From assembly GCF_001583415.1 (NCBI RefSeq), contig NZ_CP014475.1, positions 2,976,001-3,040,000 on the forward strand: a DNA stretch of 64,000 nucleotides. The letters run 5' to 3'. The translations under genes and the position numbers were made by a program. The notes below the pieces were generated by a model. It was given only the letters and a program-made list of their open reading frames with translations, searched no databases and had not been told where the DNA came from. Below are positions 56,354 through 64,000 of the stretch, piece by piece (position 1 is the first letter of the stretch; each line of letters starts with the position of its first letter). The DNA comes from Mycolicibacterium phlei. Its GTDB lineage: Bacteria > Actinomycetota > Actinomycetes > Mycobacteriales > Mycobacteriaceae.

Positions 56354-56470
56354 GTTCGATTCATTCCTTGCGTTTGTGCCGGTACCTGCGACTATTCGAC
56401 CGCACTACAGTACCGGTCGCGATGGTCGCACTTAAAAGGCAACGACCGGGCGTGCCCGGGAGTGCCCGTA

Positions 56471-56875
56471 TCAGTCCTGACCGAGGAAGCTCAGCCGCAC
56501 CGAGCGCCGCGGGTTGTCGCGGTTGAGGTCGACGAGCACCACACTCTGCCAGGTACCCAGAAGCGGCCTGCCACCCTGCACCGGCAGCGTGACCGACGGT
56601 GAGACCAGGGCGGGCAGCACGTGGTCGGCCCCGTGACCGGGTGAGCCGTGCGCGTGCCGGTAGCGGTCGTCGCGCGGCAGCAGTCGCTCCAGCGTGTCGA
56701 CGAGATCGTCGTCGGAGCCGGCGCCGACCTCGATGATCGCCACCCCGGCGGTGGCGTGCGGAACGAACACGTTGCACAGCCCGTCGCGGTGGCGGCCGCA
56801 GAACTCGCGCACCGCGCGGGTGAGGTCGATGATGCGGCGCTGGCCGGTCTCGATGTCGAGCACGTCGGAGTCCAC
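56471..56875 (-). CDS. UPF0047/YjbQ family protein (Rv2556c-like)
   Basis: A 134-residue protein of the YjbQ/UPF0047 family, whose members have a thiamin-phosphate-synthase-like activity in vitro but an unclear role. The conserved features are CNVFVPHATAGVAIIEVGAG, HAHGSPGHGADHVLPALVSPSVTLPV (two metal-binding His) and GTWQSVVLVDL. GTG 56875 starts MDSDVLDIETGQRR. It precedes alaS on the same strand, as in M. tuberculosis. Confidence 0.9.
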   Translation of the reverse strand: MDSDVLDIETGQRRIIDLTRAVREFCGRHRDGLCNVFVPHATAGVAIIEVGAGSDDDLVDTLERLLPRDDRYRHAHGSPGHGADHVLPALVSPSVTLPVQGGRPLLGTWQSVVLVDLNRDNPRRSVRLSFLGQD

Positions 56876-56979
56876 GGTTCGAGCGTAATCACCGAACGGG
56901 CTCCGCTGGATTTACGCAGGCGTTTATTACCGGGACCCCAGGGGTATCTGACGGTCACCTGAGCCCCCTTGGAGGAACC

Positions 56980-57264
56980 ATGACCATGACCGGCATCATC
57001 ACCGCAATCCTGATCGGCACCGTCATCGGCATACTCGGCCGACTCGTCGTGCCCGGTCGCCAACCCATCGGCTTTCTCGTGACCATCCTGGTCGGCATCG
57101 TCTCGGCGTTCATCGGCACCGCGATCGCCCGCGCGGTCGGCATCCCGACCAGCACCAGCGGCGTCGACTGGCTCGAACTGCTAGTCCAGGTGCTCGTCGC
57201 GGCGGTGGGTGTGGCCCTGGTGGCCGCCCTCATGGGTCGTCGTCGCACCGGGGTCATGCGCTGA
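56980..57264 (+). CDS. GlsB/YeaQ/YmgE family membrane protein
   Basis: A 94-residue protein with three hydrophobic segments (about 4-24, 31-52, 66-85) and the family pattern IGTVIGILGRLVVPGRQPIGFLVTILVGIVSAFIG. This group is often annotated as transglycosylase-associated proteins and is stress-linked, with no proven activity. ATG 56980 has GGAGGAACC directly upstream; ATG 56986 is an alternative. A strong intrinsic terminator lies 24 bases downstream. Confidence 0.88.
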   Translation: MTMTGIITAILIGTVIGILGRLVVPGRQPIGFLVTILVGIVSAFIGTAIARAVGIPTSTSGVDWLELLVQVLVAAVGVALVAALMGRRRTGVMR

Positions 57265-57288
57265 CGCGCGCCTGAGCCGAACTGATCC

Positions 57289-57336
57289 GGCGGTCCCGAT
57301 CGTTGCCCCCGACGGTCGGGACCGCCCCCTTTTTTT
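57289..57336 (+). terminator. Rho-independent terminator after GlsB gene
   Basis: A perfect 11-bp stem, GGCGGTCCCGA (57289-57299) and TCGGGACCGCC (57316-57326), 16-base loop, followed by CCC and seven Ts (57330-57336). It serves the plus-strand GlsB gene. The opposite strand has no T-tract after the stem. Confidence 0.9.
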
Positions 57337-57354
57337 GTCTTCCGGCTTTGTCTT

Positions 57355-57825
57355 CTAGCGCGCCAGCAGCTCGTCGAGTTTCTCGTAGCCCTCGACCACG
57401 CCGCCTTCCATTCCCGACGACAGCAGCGCGTCGCGGGCCTCGAGGTTGGGGCAGATCGAGCGGCCGCGCAGCCGACTGCGGCCGCCGCCGAGGTCCTCGA
57501 ACCACATGAACTCGAGGTTGACCATGTCCGGGGCGCCCTCGAACTCGAAGGTCTGCAGGATGAACTCGTTCTCCCGCACCGTGTGGAAGGTGCCGTTGAA
57601 GCGGTACTCCCCACTCTCGTCGGCGTGCGAATAACGGTGTCCGCCATGGGATCTGAAGTCCCACTCGCCGATCGTCATCCGCAGGCCGCGCGGGCCCAGC
57701 CACTGCTTGACGAGCTCGGGGTCGGCGTGGGCGCGGAACAGCGCCGCCACGGGTGCGTCGAACTCGCGGGTGAACTCCATGGCCAGGGTGTCCACGGGGG
57801 CGGTCAGGTTCAGCGGATTGCTCAT
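57355..57825 (-). CDS. SRPBCC/AHSA1 domain protein
   Basis: A 156-residue START-like (AHSA1) protein: FTREFDAPVAALFRAHADPELVKQWLGPRG, GGHRYSHADESGEYRFNGTFHTV and SGMEGGVVEGYEKLDELLAR are typical of the group. ATG 57825 has AAAGGAG seven bases upstream. The ArsR-type gene directly upstream is the usual partner of this family and would repress the pair. Lipid or hydrophobic ligand binding is the family theme. No ligand is known here. Confidence 0.9.
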   Translation of the reverse strand: MSNPLNLTAPVDTLAMEFTREFDAPVAALFRAHADPELVKQWLGPRGLRMTIGEWDFRSHGGHRYSHADESGEYRFNGTFHTVRENEFILQTFEFEGAPDMVNLEFMWFEDLGGGRSRLRGRSICPNLEARDALLSSGMEGGVVEGYEKLDELLAR

Positions 57826-57828
57826 CGG

Positions 57829-58184
57829 TCAACTCCTTTCGGTCTTGTCGGTCATGCGGGACAGCAGGGCGTCCAGCCGGCGGTAGTTGCGTTCGGCGTC
57901 GAGGCGGTAGCGGTCGATCCAGGCGGTCATCCGCTCCAGCGCGCCGCGGCGTCCAGATGCACCGGCCGTCGCTGGGCCTCGCGGGTCCTGGTGACCAGCC
58001 CCGCCTGCTCGAGGACCTGAATGTGTTTGGACACCGCCTGTTTCGTGATGTCGAACGGCTCAGCCAGCTCGTTGACGGTGGCAGGCCCCCGTGACAGCCT
58101 GGCCACGATCGCCCGGCGGACGGGATCGGCGAGCGCCAGAAAGGCGCGGTCCAGCCCTGCTTCCTCATCGCCGTCACGCTCCAA
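57829..58184 (-). pseudogene. ArsR family regulator, apparent frameshift
   Basis: The N-terminal 80 residues form a normal ArsR winged helix (FLALADPVRRAIVARLS, VNELAEPFDITKQAVSKHIQVLEQAGLVTRTREAQRRPVHLDA). The frame then stops after AARWSG (57927). The expected continuation, ALERMTAWIDRYRLDAERNY, then RRLDALLSRMTDKTERS to a stop at 57829, lies in another frame. One missing G in a GCG repeat at about 57941-57950 explains this. Repaired, the protein would have 118 residues and end three bases before the AHSA1 start. TTG 58184 has AAGG seven bases upstream. Confidence 0.8.
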
Positions 58185-58203
58185 TGATCAACCTTGCCTT
58201 TTA

Positions 58204-58219
58204 TCAACCAATTTGTTGA
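58204..58219. promoter_or_regulatory. candidate ArsR operator
   Basis: TCAAC-CAATTT-GTTGA is a 5-bp inverted repeat in an AT-rich patch 20 bases before the ArsR start. A further TCAACC half-site occurs near 58188. Position and symmetry suit autoregulation of the ArsR-AHSA1 pair. The sequence of known sites for this subfamily was not compared. Confidence 0.45.
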
Positions 58220-58263
58220 CTACCAAGGTAGGCGCCGCTTGTGCCGGACGTCGAGGGGTCGGA

Positions 58264-59598
58264 TCAGCGCCTGCGGCGGATGATCGCCCGCAGTTTCTCC
58301 ACCCGGGTCGAGATCTCGCGTTCGACGCCGCGACTGGTCGGGTGGTAGTAGTCCACACCGACCAGTTCGTCCGGTGGATACTGTTGCGGGACAACGCCTT
58401 CCGGCGCGTCATGGCTGTACTTGTAGCCGACGGCGTTACCGAGCTTCTCGGCCCCGGAGTAGTGCCCGTCGCGCAGATGCGGCGGCACCAGACCCGCCTT
58501 GCCCGCGCGGATGTCGGCCATCGCCGCGCCCAGAGCCGTCGTCACCGCATTGGACTTCGGCGCGGTCGCCAGGTGCACGGTGGCGTGCGCGAGCGTCAGC
58601 TGCGCCTCGGGCATACCGATCAGCTGCACGGTCTGCGCGGCGGCCACCGCCAGCGGCAGCGCGGTCGGATCGGCCATGCCGATGTCCTCGCTGGCCAGGA
58701 TCATCAGCCGGCGCGCGATGAACCGCGGGTCCTCCCCCGCGACCAGCATCCGCGCCAGGTAGTGCAGGGCGGCGTCGACGTCGGAGCCGCGGATCGACTT
58801 GATGAACGCGCTGACCACGTCGTAGTGCTGGTCGCCGTCGCGGTCGTAGCGCACGGCGGCCTTGTCCAGCGACTGCTCGATGACCTCCACGGTCACCTTC
58901 TCGGTCGCCTCCGAGGCCACCTCCAGCGCCGTCAGCGCGCGCCGCGCATCCCCGGCCGACAGCTGCACGAGCAGGTCGACCGCGTCGTCGGTGACCTCCA
59001 CGCGCCCGCCCAGACCGCGCGGATCCTCGATCGCCCGGCGGATCACCGTGGCGATCGCATCCGTCGACAGCGGCTGCAGCTGCAGGATCAGCGACCGCGA
59101 CAGCAGCGGCGCCACCACCGAGAACGACGGGTTCTCCGTCGTCGCCGCCACCAGCAGCACCACCCGGTTCTCCACCGCCGCTAGCAGCGCGTCCTGCTGC
59201 GTCTTGGAGAACCGGTGCACCTCGTCGATGAACAGCACCGTCTGCTCGCCGTGCATCGCGGCGCGGCGGGCGACGTCGATGACCGCGCGCACCTCCTTGA
59301 CCCCGGCGCTCAGCGCGGACAGCGCCTCGAACCGGCGGCCGGTGGCCTGCGAGATCAGCGACGCCAGCGTCGTCTTCCCGGTACCGGGCGGGCCGTAGAG
59401 GATGACCGACGCCGCGCCCGACCCCTCGGCCAGGCGGCGCAGCGGCGAACCGGGCTGCAGCAGATGGTCCTGGCCGACGACCTCGTCCAGGTTCGCCGGG
59501 CGCATCCGCACCGCCAACGGCACCGACGCTCCCACCGGGCCCGTCGCGGGCACCGGCGCGGGGTCGTCACCGGGGACGTCGAACAGACCGTCGGACAC
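58264..59598 (-). CDS. rarA: replication-associated recombination protein RarA
   Basis: A 444-residue AAA+ ATPase of the RarA/MgsA/WRNIP1 family acting at stalled forks. Walker A is [12 protein letters not shown], Walker B is [19 protein letters not shown], sensor 1 is [12 protein letters not shown] and an arginine-finger region is [13 protein letters not shown]. The C-terminal domain has the family motifs [25 protein letters not shown] and [23 protein letters not shown] 59598 ([12 protein letters not shown]). In M. tuberculosis this is Rv2559c. Confidence 0.95.
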   Translation of the reverse strand: MSDGLFDVPGDDPAPVPATGPVGASVPLAVRMRPANLDEVVGQDHLLQPGSPLRRLAEGSGAASVILYGPPGTGKTTLASLISQATGRRFEALSALSAGVKEVRAVIDVARRAAMHGEQTVLFIDEVHRFSKTQQDALLAAVENRVVLLVAATTENPSFSVVAPLLSRSLILQLQPLSTDAIATVIRRAIEDPRGLGGRVEVTDDAVDLLVQLSAGDARRALTALEVASEATEKVTVEVIEQSLDKAAVRYDRDGDQHYDVVSAFIKSIRGSDVDAALHYLARMLVAGEDPRFIARRLMILASEDIGMADPTALPLAVAAAQTVQLIGMPEAQLTLAHATVHLATAPKSNAVTTALGAAMADIRAGKAGLVPPHLRDGHYSGAEKLGNAVGYKYSHDAPEGVVPQQYPPDELVGVDYYHPTSRGVEREISTRVEKLRAIIRRRR

Positions 59599-59622
59599 GT
59601 GTTCTGCTTACCACGCGCGCTG

Positions 59623-60453
59623 TCAGGGCGCGGTGACGAAGTCGATCAGCTCCTCGACACGGCCGATGAGCGCGGGTTCCAGGTCGGTCCAGTCGCGGAC
59701 CCGGCCGCGGATGTGCTGCCAGGCCCGGGCGATGTCGGCCTGGTCGGCGGCGGGCCAGCCCAGCGCGCGGCACACACCCTTCTTCCAGTCCGTGCCCTTC
59801 GGGATCTCCGGCCAGCGCTCGAGCCCGAGGCGGGCCGGTTTGACTGCCTGCCAGATGTCGATGAACGGGTGACCGACCACCAGCGTGTGCTCGCCGCCCG
59901 GACCGCGGCGCACCGCCTCGGCGATGCGGGCCTCCTTGCTGCCGGCGACCAGGTGGTCGACGAGCACGCCCAGCCGCCGACCCGGACCGGGCCGGAACTC
60001 CTCGACGATCGCGGCGAGGTCGTCGACGCCGCCGAGATACTCGACGACGACGCCCTCGATGCGCAGGTCGTCACCCCACACCTGCTCGACGAGCTCGGCG
60101 TCGTGGCGGCCCTCCACGTAGATGCGGCTGGCCAGCGCCGTGCGCGCCCGCACCCCCTGCACCGCGACGGAACCGGACTTGGTGCGCGCCGGCGCCGTCG
60201 GGGCCTGCTTCTTGGGGGCGGTGAGGATCACCGGCTTGCCGTCGATCAGGTAGCCGGGACCGACCGGGAACGGTTTACGCCGGCCGTGCCGGTCCTCGAG
60301 TTCCATCCGGCCGAACTCGACGCGCACCACGGCGCCCACGTAGCCGGTCTGGGCGTCCTCCACGACCATGCCGATCTCGATCGGCACCTCGGTGGAGCGG
60401 GGCTTGCGGTGCGGGTTGCGAGCGAGGACATCGGAGCCATAGCGATCAGCCAC
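59623..60453 (-). CDS. DUF3097 family protein
   Basis: A 276-residue actinobacterial protein of unknown function. The N-terminal small beta domain (VPIEIGMVVEDAQTGYVGAVVRVEFGRMELED) is followed by a Toprim-like acidic domain, IYVEGRHDAELVEQVWGDDLR and LGVLVDHLVAGSKEARIAEAV. It ends TDLEPALIGRVEELIDFV. The VEGRHDAE motif resembles the catalytic Glu of Toprim folds. It is 24 bases upstream of rarA on the same strand. GTG 60453 (MADRYGSDVLARNPHRKP). Confidence 0.88.
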   Translation of the reverse strand: MADRYGSDVLARNPHRKPRSTEVPIEIGMVVEDAQTGYVGAVVRVEFGRMELEDRHGRRKPFPVGPGYLIDGKPVILTAPKKQAPTAPARTKSGSVAVQGVRARTALASRIYVEGRHDAELVEQVWGDDLRIEGVVVEYLGGVDDLAAIVEEFRPGPGRRLGVLVDHLVAGSKEARIAEAVRRGPGGEHTLVVGHPFIDIWQAVKPARLGLERWPEIPKGTDWKKGVCRALGWPAADQADIARAWQHIRGRVRDWTDLEPALIGRVEELIDFVTAP

Positions 60454-60587
60454 CGGGCGATCGTAGGGTCAGCACCGGTCCGCTCCCCCGCGACACGGCG
60501 AGGGGAATCGCTAACGGCCGCATCACAGTTCTGCGGCGGCCGCGGGGCGGGCCGCGACCGGCTGACGTCGTCGTCAAGAATGGCCCG

Positions 60588-61388
60588 GTGACCGATCTCT
60601 CCCACTACGGCCCCTGGGCGGTGATCGCCGGCGGTTCCGAAGGTGTCGGCGCCGAGTTCGCCCGCCGACTCGCGTCAGCCGGGGTCAACCTGGTGCTGCT
60701 GGCCCGCAAACCCGGACCGCTCGAGGCGACGGCCGACGAGTGCCGCGGTCTCGGCGTCGACGTGCGCACCCTGGCCGTCGACCTCACCGCCGCGGACGCG
60801 GTGTCCCGGGTGACCGGGCTGACCGCCGACCTCGAGGTCGGTCTGCTGATCTACAACGCGGGCGCCAACACCTGCAGCGAGGAGTTCCTCGACGGCCCGT
60901 TGCCGGAGTTTCAGCGGGTGATCGACCTGAACATCACCACGATGCTGGCGCTGGTGCAGCACTACGGGCGGCCCATGCGTGAGCGTCGCCGCGGCGGGAT
61001 CCTGATGGTCGGGTCGATGGCCGGATACCTCGGGTCGGTGCGCCACACCGTGTACGGCGGGGTGAAGGCGTTCGGCCGGATCTTCGCCGAGAGTCTGTGG
61101 CTGGAGCTCCGCGACTACGACGTGCACGTGCTCGAACTGGTGCTCGGCGTGACCCGCACCCCCGCGATGGAGCGGGTCGGGCTGAACTTCGACGTGCCGG
61201 GCCTGCGGGTGGCCGAGCCCGCCGACGTGGCGCGCGAGGGGCTCGAGCAGCTGCCGAACGGACCGGTGTATGTGGCGGGCGGTAACGCCGACGACGTGGC
61301 CCGGCGCAACGACCCGGACCGCGCGAAGGTGGTGCTGGGCACCCACCAGTTCATGCAGAAACTGTTGGGCGGGAAGGGAACCCGATGA
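60588..61388 (+). CDS. short-chain dehydrogenase/reductase
   Basis: A 266-residue SDR with the nucleotide loop AGGSEGVGAEFARRL, the NAG motif (YNAGAN), and Ser/Tyr/Lys in MVGSMAGYLGSVRHTVYGGVKAFG (YxxxK). GTG 60588 starts MTDLSHYGPWAVIAGG. It overlaps the SnoaL gene by four bases (ATGA), so both act together. The substrate is unknown; hydroxysteroid or lipid-type substrates are common in mycobacteria. Confidence 0.9.
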   Translation: MTDLSHYGPWAVIAGGSEGVGAEFARRLASAGVNLVLLARKPGPLEATADECRGLGVDVRTLAVDLTAADAVSRVTGLTADLEVGLLIYNAGANTCSEEFLDGPLPEFQRVIDLNITTMLALVQHYGRPMRERRRGGILMVGSMAGYLGSVRHTVYGGVKAFGRIFAESLWLELRDYDVHVLELVLGVTRTPAMERVGLNFDVPGLRVAEPADVAREGLEQLPNGPVYVAGGNADDVARRNDPDRAKVVLGTHQFMQKLLGGKGTR

Positions 61389-61858
61389 CGGATCTGGCTG
61401 ATCTGGAGCGGCGGCTGCAGCGCATCGAGGACGAGCGCGCGATCGAGCGGTTGATCGCCTCCTACGGGCCGCTCGTCGACGCCGGTGACGCCGACGCGGT
61501 CGCGTCGCTGTGGGCCGTCGACGGCAGTTACGACGTGGAGGGCTGGCAGATGGCCAGCCGCGAGGACGTCGCGGCGATGGTGCGTTCGGACGCCCATCAG
61601 GGGCTGATCACCCGCGGGTCGTGCCACTTCCTGGCGCCCGCGGTGGTGACGGTGACCGGCGATGAGGCCGTCGCGGTGTGCGAGTCGATCCTGGTGGCCC
61701 GCCGCGACGACGGTATCTCGGTGGCCCGCGCCGGGGCCAACCACTTCCGACTGCGCCGCATCGACGGCCGCTGGCAGATCACCGAACGGCGCAACCGTGC
61801 CCTCGACGGCCGGCCCGAGGGCCGAAGACTGCTGTCCAACGGCGTCGCCGGCGTCTAG
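61385..61858 (+). CDS. SnoaL-like / NTF2-fold protein
   Basis: A 157-residue NTF2-fold protein (ERLIASYGPLVDAGDADAVASLWAVDGSYDVEG, ITRGSCHFLAPAVVTVTGDEAVAV, ARAGANHFRLRRIDGRWQITERRNRALDG). It is co-translated with the SDR upstream through an ATGA overlap. Similar SDR-SnoaL pairs occur in steroid and polyketide pathways, but the substrate is unknown. The stop lies just before the nested palindromic repeat. Confidence 0.88.
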   Translation: MTDLADLERRLQRIEDERAIERLIASYGPLVDAGDADAVASLWAVDGSYDVEGWQMASREDVAAMVRSDAHQGLITRGSCHFLAPAVVTVTGDEAVAVCESILVARRDDGISVARAGANHFRLRRIDGRWQITERRNRALDGRPEGRRLLSNGVAGV

Positions 61859-61881
61859 CCCCCTCTCTCTTCCTCCCCCTT

Positions 61882-61941
61882 CGCGAGCGTGCGTGTCTGC
61901 ACACGACACGCCGGTGTTTTACGGCATTTTGCGCACGCTCG
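61882..61941 (+). repeat. 60-bp repeat element, copy 1 (CGAGCGTGCG ends)
   Basis: This element begins CGCGAGCGTGCG and ends CGCACGCTCG, so it has 10-bp terminal inverted repeats. Its first 32 bases (61882-61913) are an exact inverted copy of 62011-62042 in the partner element. It carries GTGTCTGC, also found in the DUF559-flanking palindrome arms. It lies between convergent genes, so it may form or stabilise the 3' ends of both transcripts. Confidence 0.85.
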
Positions 61942-61981
61942 TCGGGGCGCGCGACCACACCGGGTCTGCCGATCGGCCTCC

Positions 61982-62042
61982 GCGAGCGTGCGCAAACTGT
62001 CGAGATTACGCGGCGTGTCGTGTGCAGACACGCACGCTCGCG
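61982..62042 (-). repeat. 60-bp repeat element, copy 2 (inverted)
   Basis: An inverted copy of the element at 61882-61941 after a 40-base spacer. The outer 32 bp match perfectly and the inner ends share the run TTGCGCACGCTCG; only the middle 15 or so bases differ. The pair can fold into a very long hairpin across 61882-62042. It begins 18 bases from the metallopeptidase stop. Confidence 0.85.
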
Positions 62043-62059
62043 GAACGGGGGGTCAGGGG

Positions 62060-63085
62060 TCAGGTGCCTTCGACGACGGTGTGGATGAAACGCATCTTGT
62101 CGAGCACCGGCGGCGGCAGCACGAACGGGTACAGGTCTTCCTTGCCCATCGACCGGTTCACCATGTTCAGCGCCCACGACAGCGGCAGCCACATCTCGAT
62201 GATCGCATCGAACCCACTGGGGCCCAACACCTTACGCTCGATCGTCGCCGAGGCCGGGGCGAACCCGAACGCCGCGGCGGTGTCCATCGTGTCGCGGATG
62301 TGCAGGTAGTGCGCGAAGGTCTCCGCCCAGTCCTCGGCCGGATGCATCGTGGCGTAGGACGAGACGTAGTTCTCCTCCCAGTTCGGCGGCGGACCGTCGC
62401 TGTAGTGACGGTCCAGCGCGGCCTGGTAGTCGGCGTCGGGATCGCCGAACAGCTCCCGGAACTGACTGTCCAACTCGGGCGCCACGCTGACCAGCCGGTA
62501 GTAGTAATAGTGGCCGACCTCGTGGCGGAAGTGCCCGAGCACCGTGCGGTACGGCTCGTCCATCGCCAACCGCAGCTGTTCCCGATGCACGTCGTCGCCC
62601 TCGGCGAGATCCAGTGTGATGAGCCCGTTTTCGTGCCCAGTGAACACCTTCTCCTGTTCGCTGGACAGCAGATCGAACGCCAGCCCGTAGTCGGGGTCCT
62701 CGTCGCGGCCGATCACCGGGAGACCGAGCTCGTGCAGTTCGAACAGCAACCGGCGCTTGGCCCGTTCTGCGTCGGCGAACGCCCGTAGCGCCTTCGCGTC
62801 GTCGTCGTTGGGCCGGGTGCGGGTCAGCGCGCACGACTGGCACAGCCGGTGTGACCCGTCGCCGGTCTTCTCGACCAGCCAGTTGCACTCGGCGAGATAC
62901 ATGTTCGCGCACAGCTGGTAGCGGTCGGCGTCGACGTAACCGGGCTGACCGGCCTCCTCGCCGGTGGAGATCACCAGCAGTGCCCGGTCCTCCAGCGAGA
63001 AGCCCAGCGGGCGCTCGCACGACAGGCAGAAGGAGTTCTCGAACGCCAGCCGCTGACCGCAGTTGGGGCACATGAAGTCACGCAT
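62060..63085 (-). CDS. zinc-binding metallopeptidase family protein (Rv2568c-like)
   Basis: A 341-residue protein. An N-terminal zinc ribbon (CPNCGQRL, then CLSCERPL) is followed by a second Cys pair (ANMYLAECNW, CQSCALTRT). The catalytic HExxH appears as FRHEVGHYYYY, with a later HPAEDWAETFAHYLHIRD that may give the third ligand. The family is a putative zinc peptidase. ATG 63085 overlaps the transglutaminase stop by eight bases, and ATG 63073, just after that stop, is an alternative. The pairing with transglutaminase is conserved as Rv2569c-Rv2568c. Confidence 0.88.
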   Translation of the reverse strand: MRDFMCPNCGQRLAFENSFCLSCERPLGFSLEDRALLVISTGEEAGQPGYVDADRYQLCANMYLAECNWLVEKTGDGSHRLCQSCALTRTRPNDDDAKALRAFADAERAKRRLLFELHELGLPVIGRDEDPDYGLAFDLLSSEQEKVFTGHENGLITLDLAEGDDVHREQLRLAMDEPYRTVLGHFRHEVGHYYYYRLVSVAPELDSQFRELFGDPDADYQAALDRHYSDGPPPNWEENYVSSYATMHPAEDWAETFAHYLHIRDTMDTAAAFGFAPASATIERKVLGPSGFDAIIEMWLPLSWALNMVNRSMGKEDLYPFVLPPPVLDKMRFIHTVVEGT

Positions 63086-64000
63086 ACAGCACCCCGCCCT
63101 CGAACGGTTCGACGTCGACACCCACCTCGATCGTCGAGCTCTCGGCGTCGGTGAAGATGATGCCGCGCAGCGGTGGGATGTCGGCGTAGTCACGTCCGTA
63201 GCCGACCGTGATGTAGCGCTCGTCGACCATCTGGTCGTTGGTGGGATCGAGACCCAGCCACTGGTTCTGCGGGGTCCACACCGCAGCCCACGCATGGGTC
63301 GCGTCGATGCCGATCATTCGTTCCTTCCCGGGAGGCGGATCGGTCGCCAAATACCCGGAGACATAACTGGCGGCCAACCCGTTGGAGCGCAGGCAGGCGA
63401 TCGCCAGCCGTGCGAAGTCCTGACATACCCCCTCGCGGGCCGCCAAAACCTCGCTGACCTTCGTCGACACCGTGGTCGACCCCGACCGGTAGGTGAAGTC
63501 GGTGAAGATGCGGTGGGTGAGATCGGTGAGCACCTCGATCAACGGCCGTCCCGGCGTGAAACTCGGTGCGGCGTAAGCGCGAACCGCGTCGGTGATCTCC
63601 GGCGGCTGCAGGTCCAGCGTGAACTCGGTGGCCAGCGCGCCGTCCACGCCCACCGGCCGGCAGATCTCCCACGGCGCCAGCGCCGGTCCCCCGCCGTACA
63701 GCCACGGGGGCGGCGGATCCACCTCGACGACCGATCTGCTGGTCACCGACAGTTCCCGATGCGGTTCGGTCACATGGAAGTACGAGCTGATGTTGCCCCA
63801 GCCGTCGCGGCTGATGGAGGTGTCCGCGGCCGCCGGGCAGATCTCCAGCTCATGCGACAGGCAGCGCTGCCGCGCCGAGTCACGCGGGGTGAGGAACCCG
63901 CGCCCGTAGGAGGAGGTGACGTCGTCGCTGTAGCGATACACCGTACGGTGCGTGATGCGGTAGCTGCGGCTGCGCGGCGACGACGTCGGCCCGTCGGGAT
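63078..64000 (-). CDS. transglutaminase-like protein (5' end beyond window)
   Basis: A transglutaminase-fold protein of the bacterial type with an N-terminal beta domain (RITHRTVYRYSDDVTSSYGRGFLTPRD). The Cys-His-Asp triad is in REGVCQDFARLA, DATHAWAAVWT and LGLDPTND. The frame is open to the right edge (residues YRITHRT and before have no start codon), so a few dozen N-terminal residues are missing at most. Members of this group may cross-link or cleave peptides, often next to alpha-E and circularly permuted ATP-grasp genes; that neighbourhood lies outside the window. Confidence 0.9.
   Translation of the reverse strand, partial: PDGPTSSPRSRSYRITHRTVYRYSDDVTSSYGRGFLTPRDSARQRCLSHELEICPAAADTSISRDGWGNISSYFHVTEPHRELSVTSRSVVEVDPPPPWLYGGGPALAPWEICRPVGVDGALATEFTLDLQPPEITDAVRAYAAPSFTPGRPLIEVLTDLTHRIFTDFTYRSGSTTVSTKVSEVLAAREGVCQDFARLAIACLRSNGLAASYVSGYLATDPPPGKERMIGIDATHAWAAVWTPQNQWLGLDPTNDQMVDERYITVGYGRDYADIPPLRGIIFTDAESSTIEVGVDVEPFEGGVLYA

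Overview
The window is high-GC actinobacterial chromosome and almost certainly comes from a mycobacterium, most likely a rapid grower of the Mycolicibacterium type. Support comes from the LprG-P55 pair, the short mycobacterial integration host factor mIHF, the actinobacterial ATPase-less PriA, a B-4DMT membrane protein, a DUF3097 protein, and the order uvrC-PH protein-ribH-ribBA-ribE-lprG-P55-ribD-rpe-rsmB-fmt-priA-metK-coaBC-rpoZ-gmk-mihF-pyrF-carBA-pyrCBR. In M. tuberculosis, as I recall, the pyr block and the nusB-efp-aro block lie far apart; here they are joined by an accessory segment. No rRNA, tRNA, CRISPR array or recognisable insertion sequence was seen.

Region by region: (1) 1-11.6 kb is riboflavin synthesis (ribH, ribBA, ribE, ribD) with uvrC, the lprG-P55 envelope-lipid pair, a DJ-1/PfpI protein, rpe, rsmB and fmt. 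(2) 11.6-17.7 kb holds lemA, a DUF2207 membrane protein, priA, a YhhN-like protein and a LipI-like esterase. (3) 17.7-18.8 kb is a DUF559/AbiEi-type gene lying between two direct copies of a 60-bp palindrome. (4) 18.8-31.8 kb is metK, coaBC, rpoZ, gmk, mihF and the pyrimidine operon pyrR-B-C-(membrane protein)-carA-carB-pyrF, with a PyrR-binding hairpin in its leader. (5) 31.8-40.1 kb is accessory: a serine hydrolase and a six-gene operon of a GntR regulator, a two-cluster ferredoxin, an ABC importer whose lipoprotein carries a NosL-like tail, and an AprA/fumarate-reductase-like flavoprotein fused to nine HEAT-like repeats. (6) 40.1-56.9 kb is nusB, efp, pepQ, a formyltransferase/ATP-grasp pair behind a candidate iron box, the shikimate genes aroQBKC and aroE, a TetR-controlled DUF3237-Ddn/SnoaL pair, a lone prepilin peptidase, mltG, ruvX and alaS. 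(7) 56.9-64 kb is mixed: GlsB, AHSA1 plus ArsR, rarA, DUF3097, SDR plus SnoaL, a nested palindromic repeat, a zinc metallopeptidase and a transglutaminase cut by the window edge.

Most co-directional genes overlap by 1, 4 or 8 bases (TGATG, ATGA or GTGA junctions), which points to long polycistronic units and translational coupling. Two genes, lprG and the ArsR regulator, are broken by an apparent loss of a single G in a GC-rich run; these may be assembly errors rather than real mutations.

The observations most worth follow-up are the DUF559 gene and its flanking palindromes, the flavoprotein-HEAT/ferredoxin/NosL-tailed transporter operon, two near-identical operators that overlap the start codons of both the tetR gene and its likely target operon, and the formyltransferase gene behind a DtxR/IdeR-like box.
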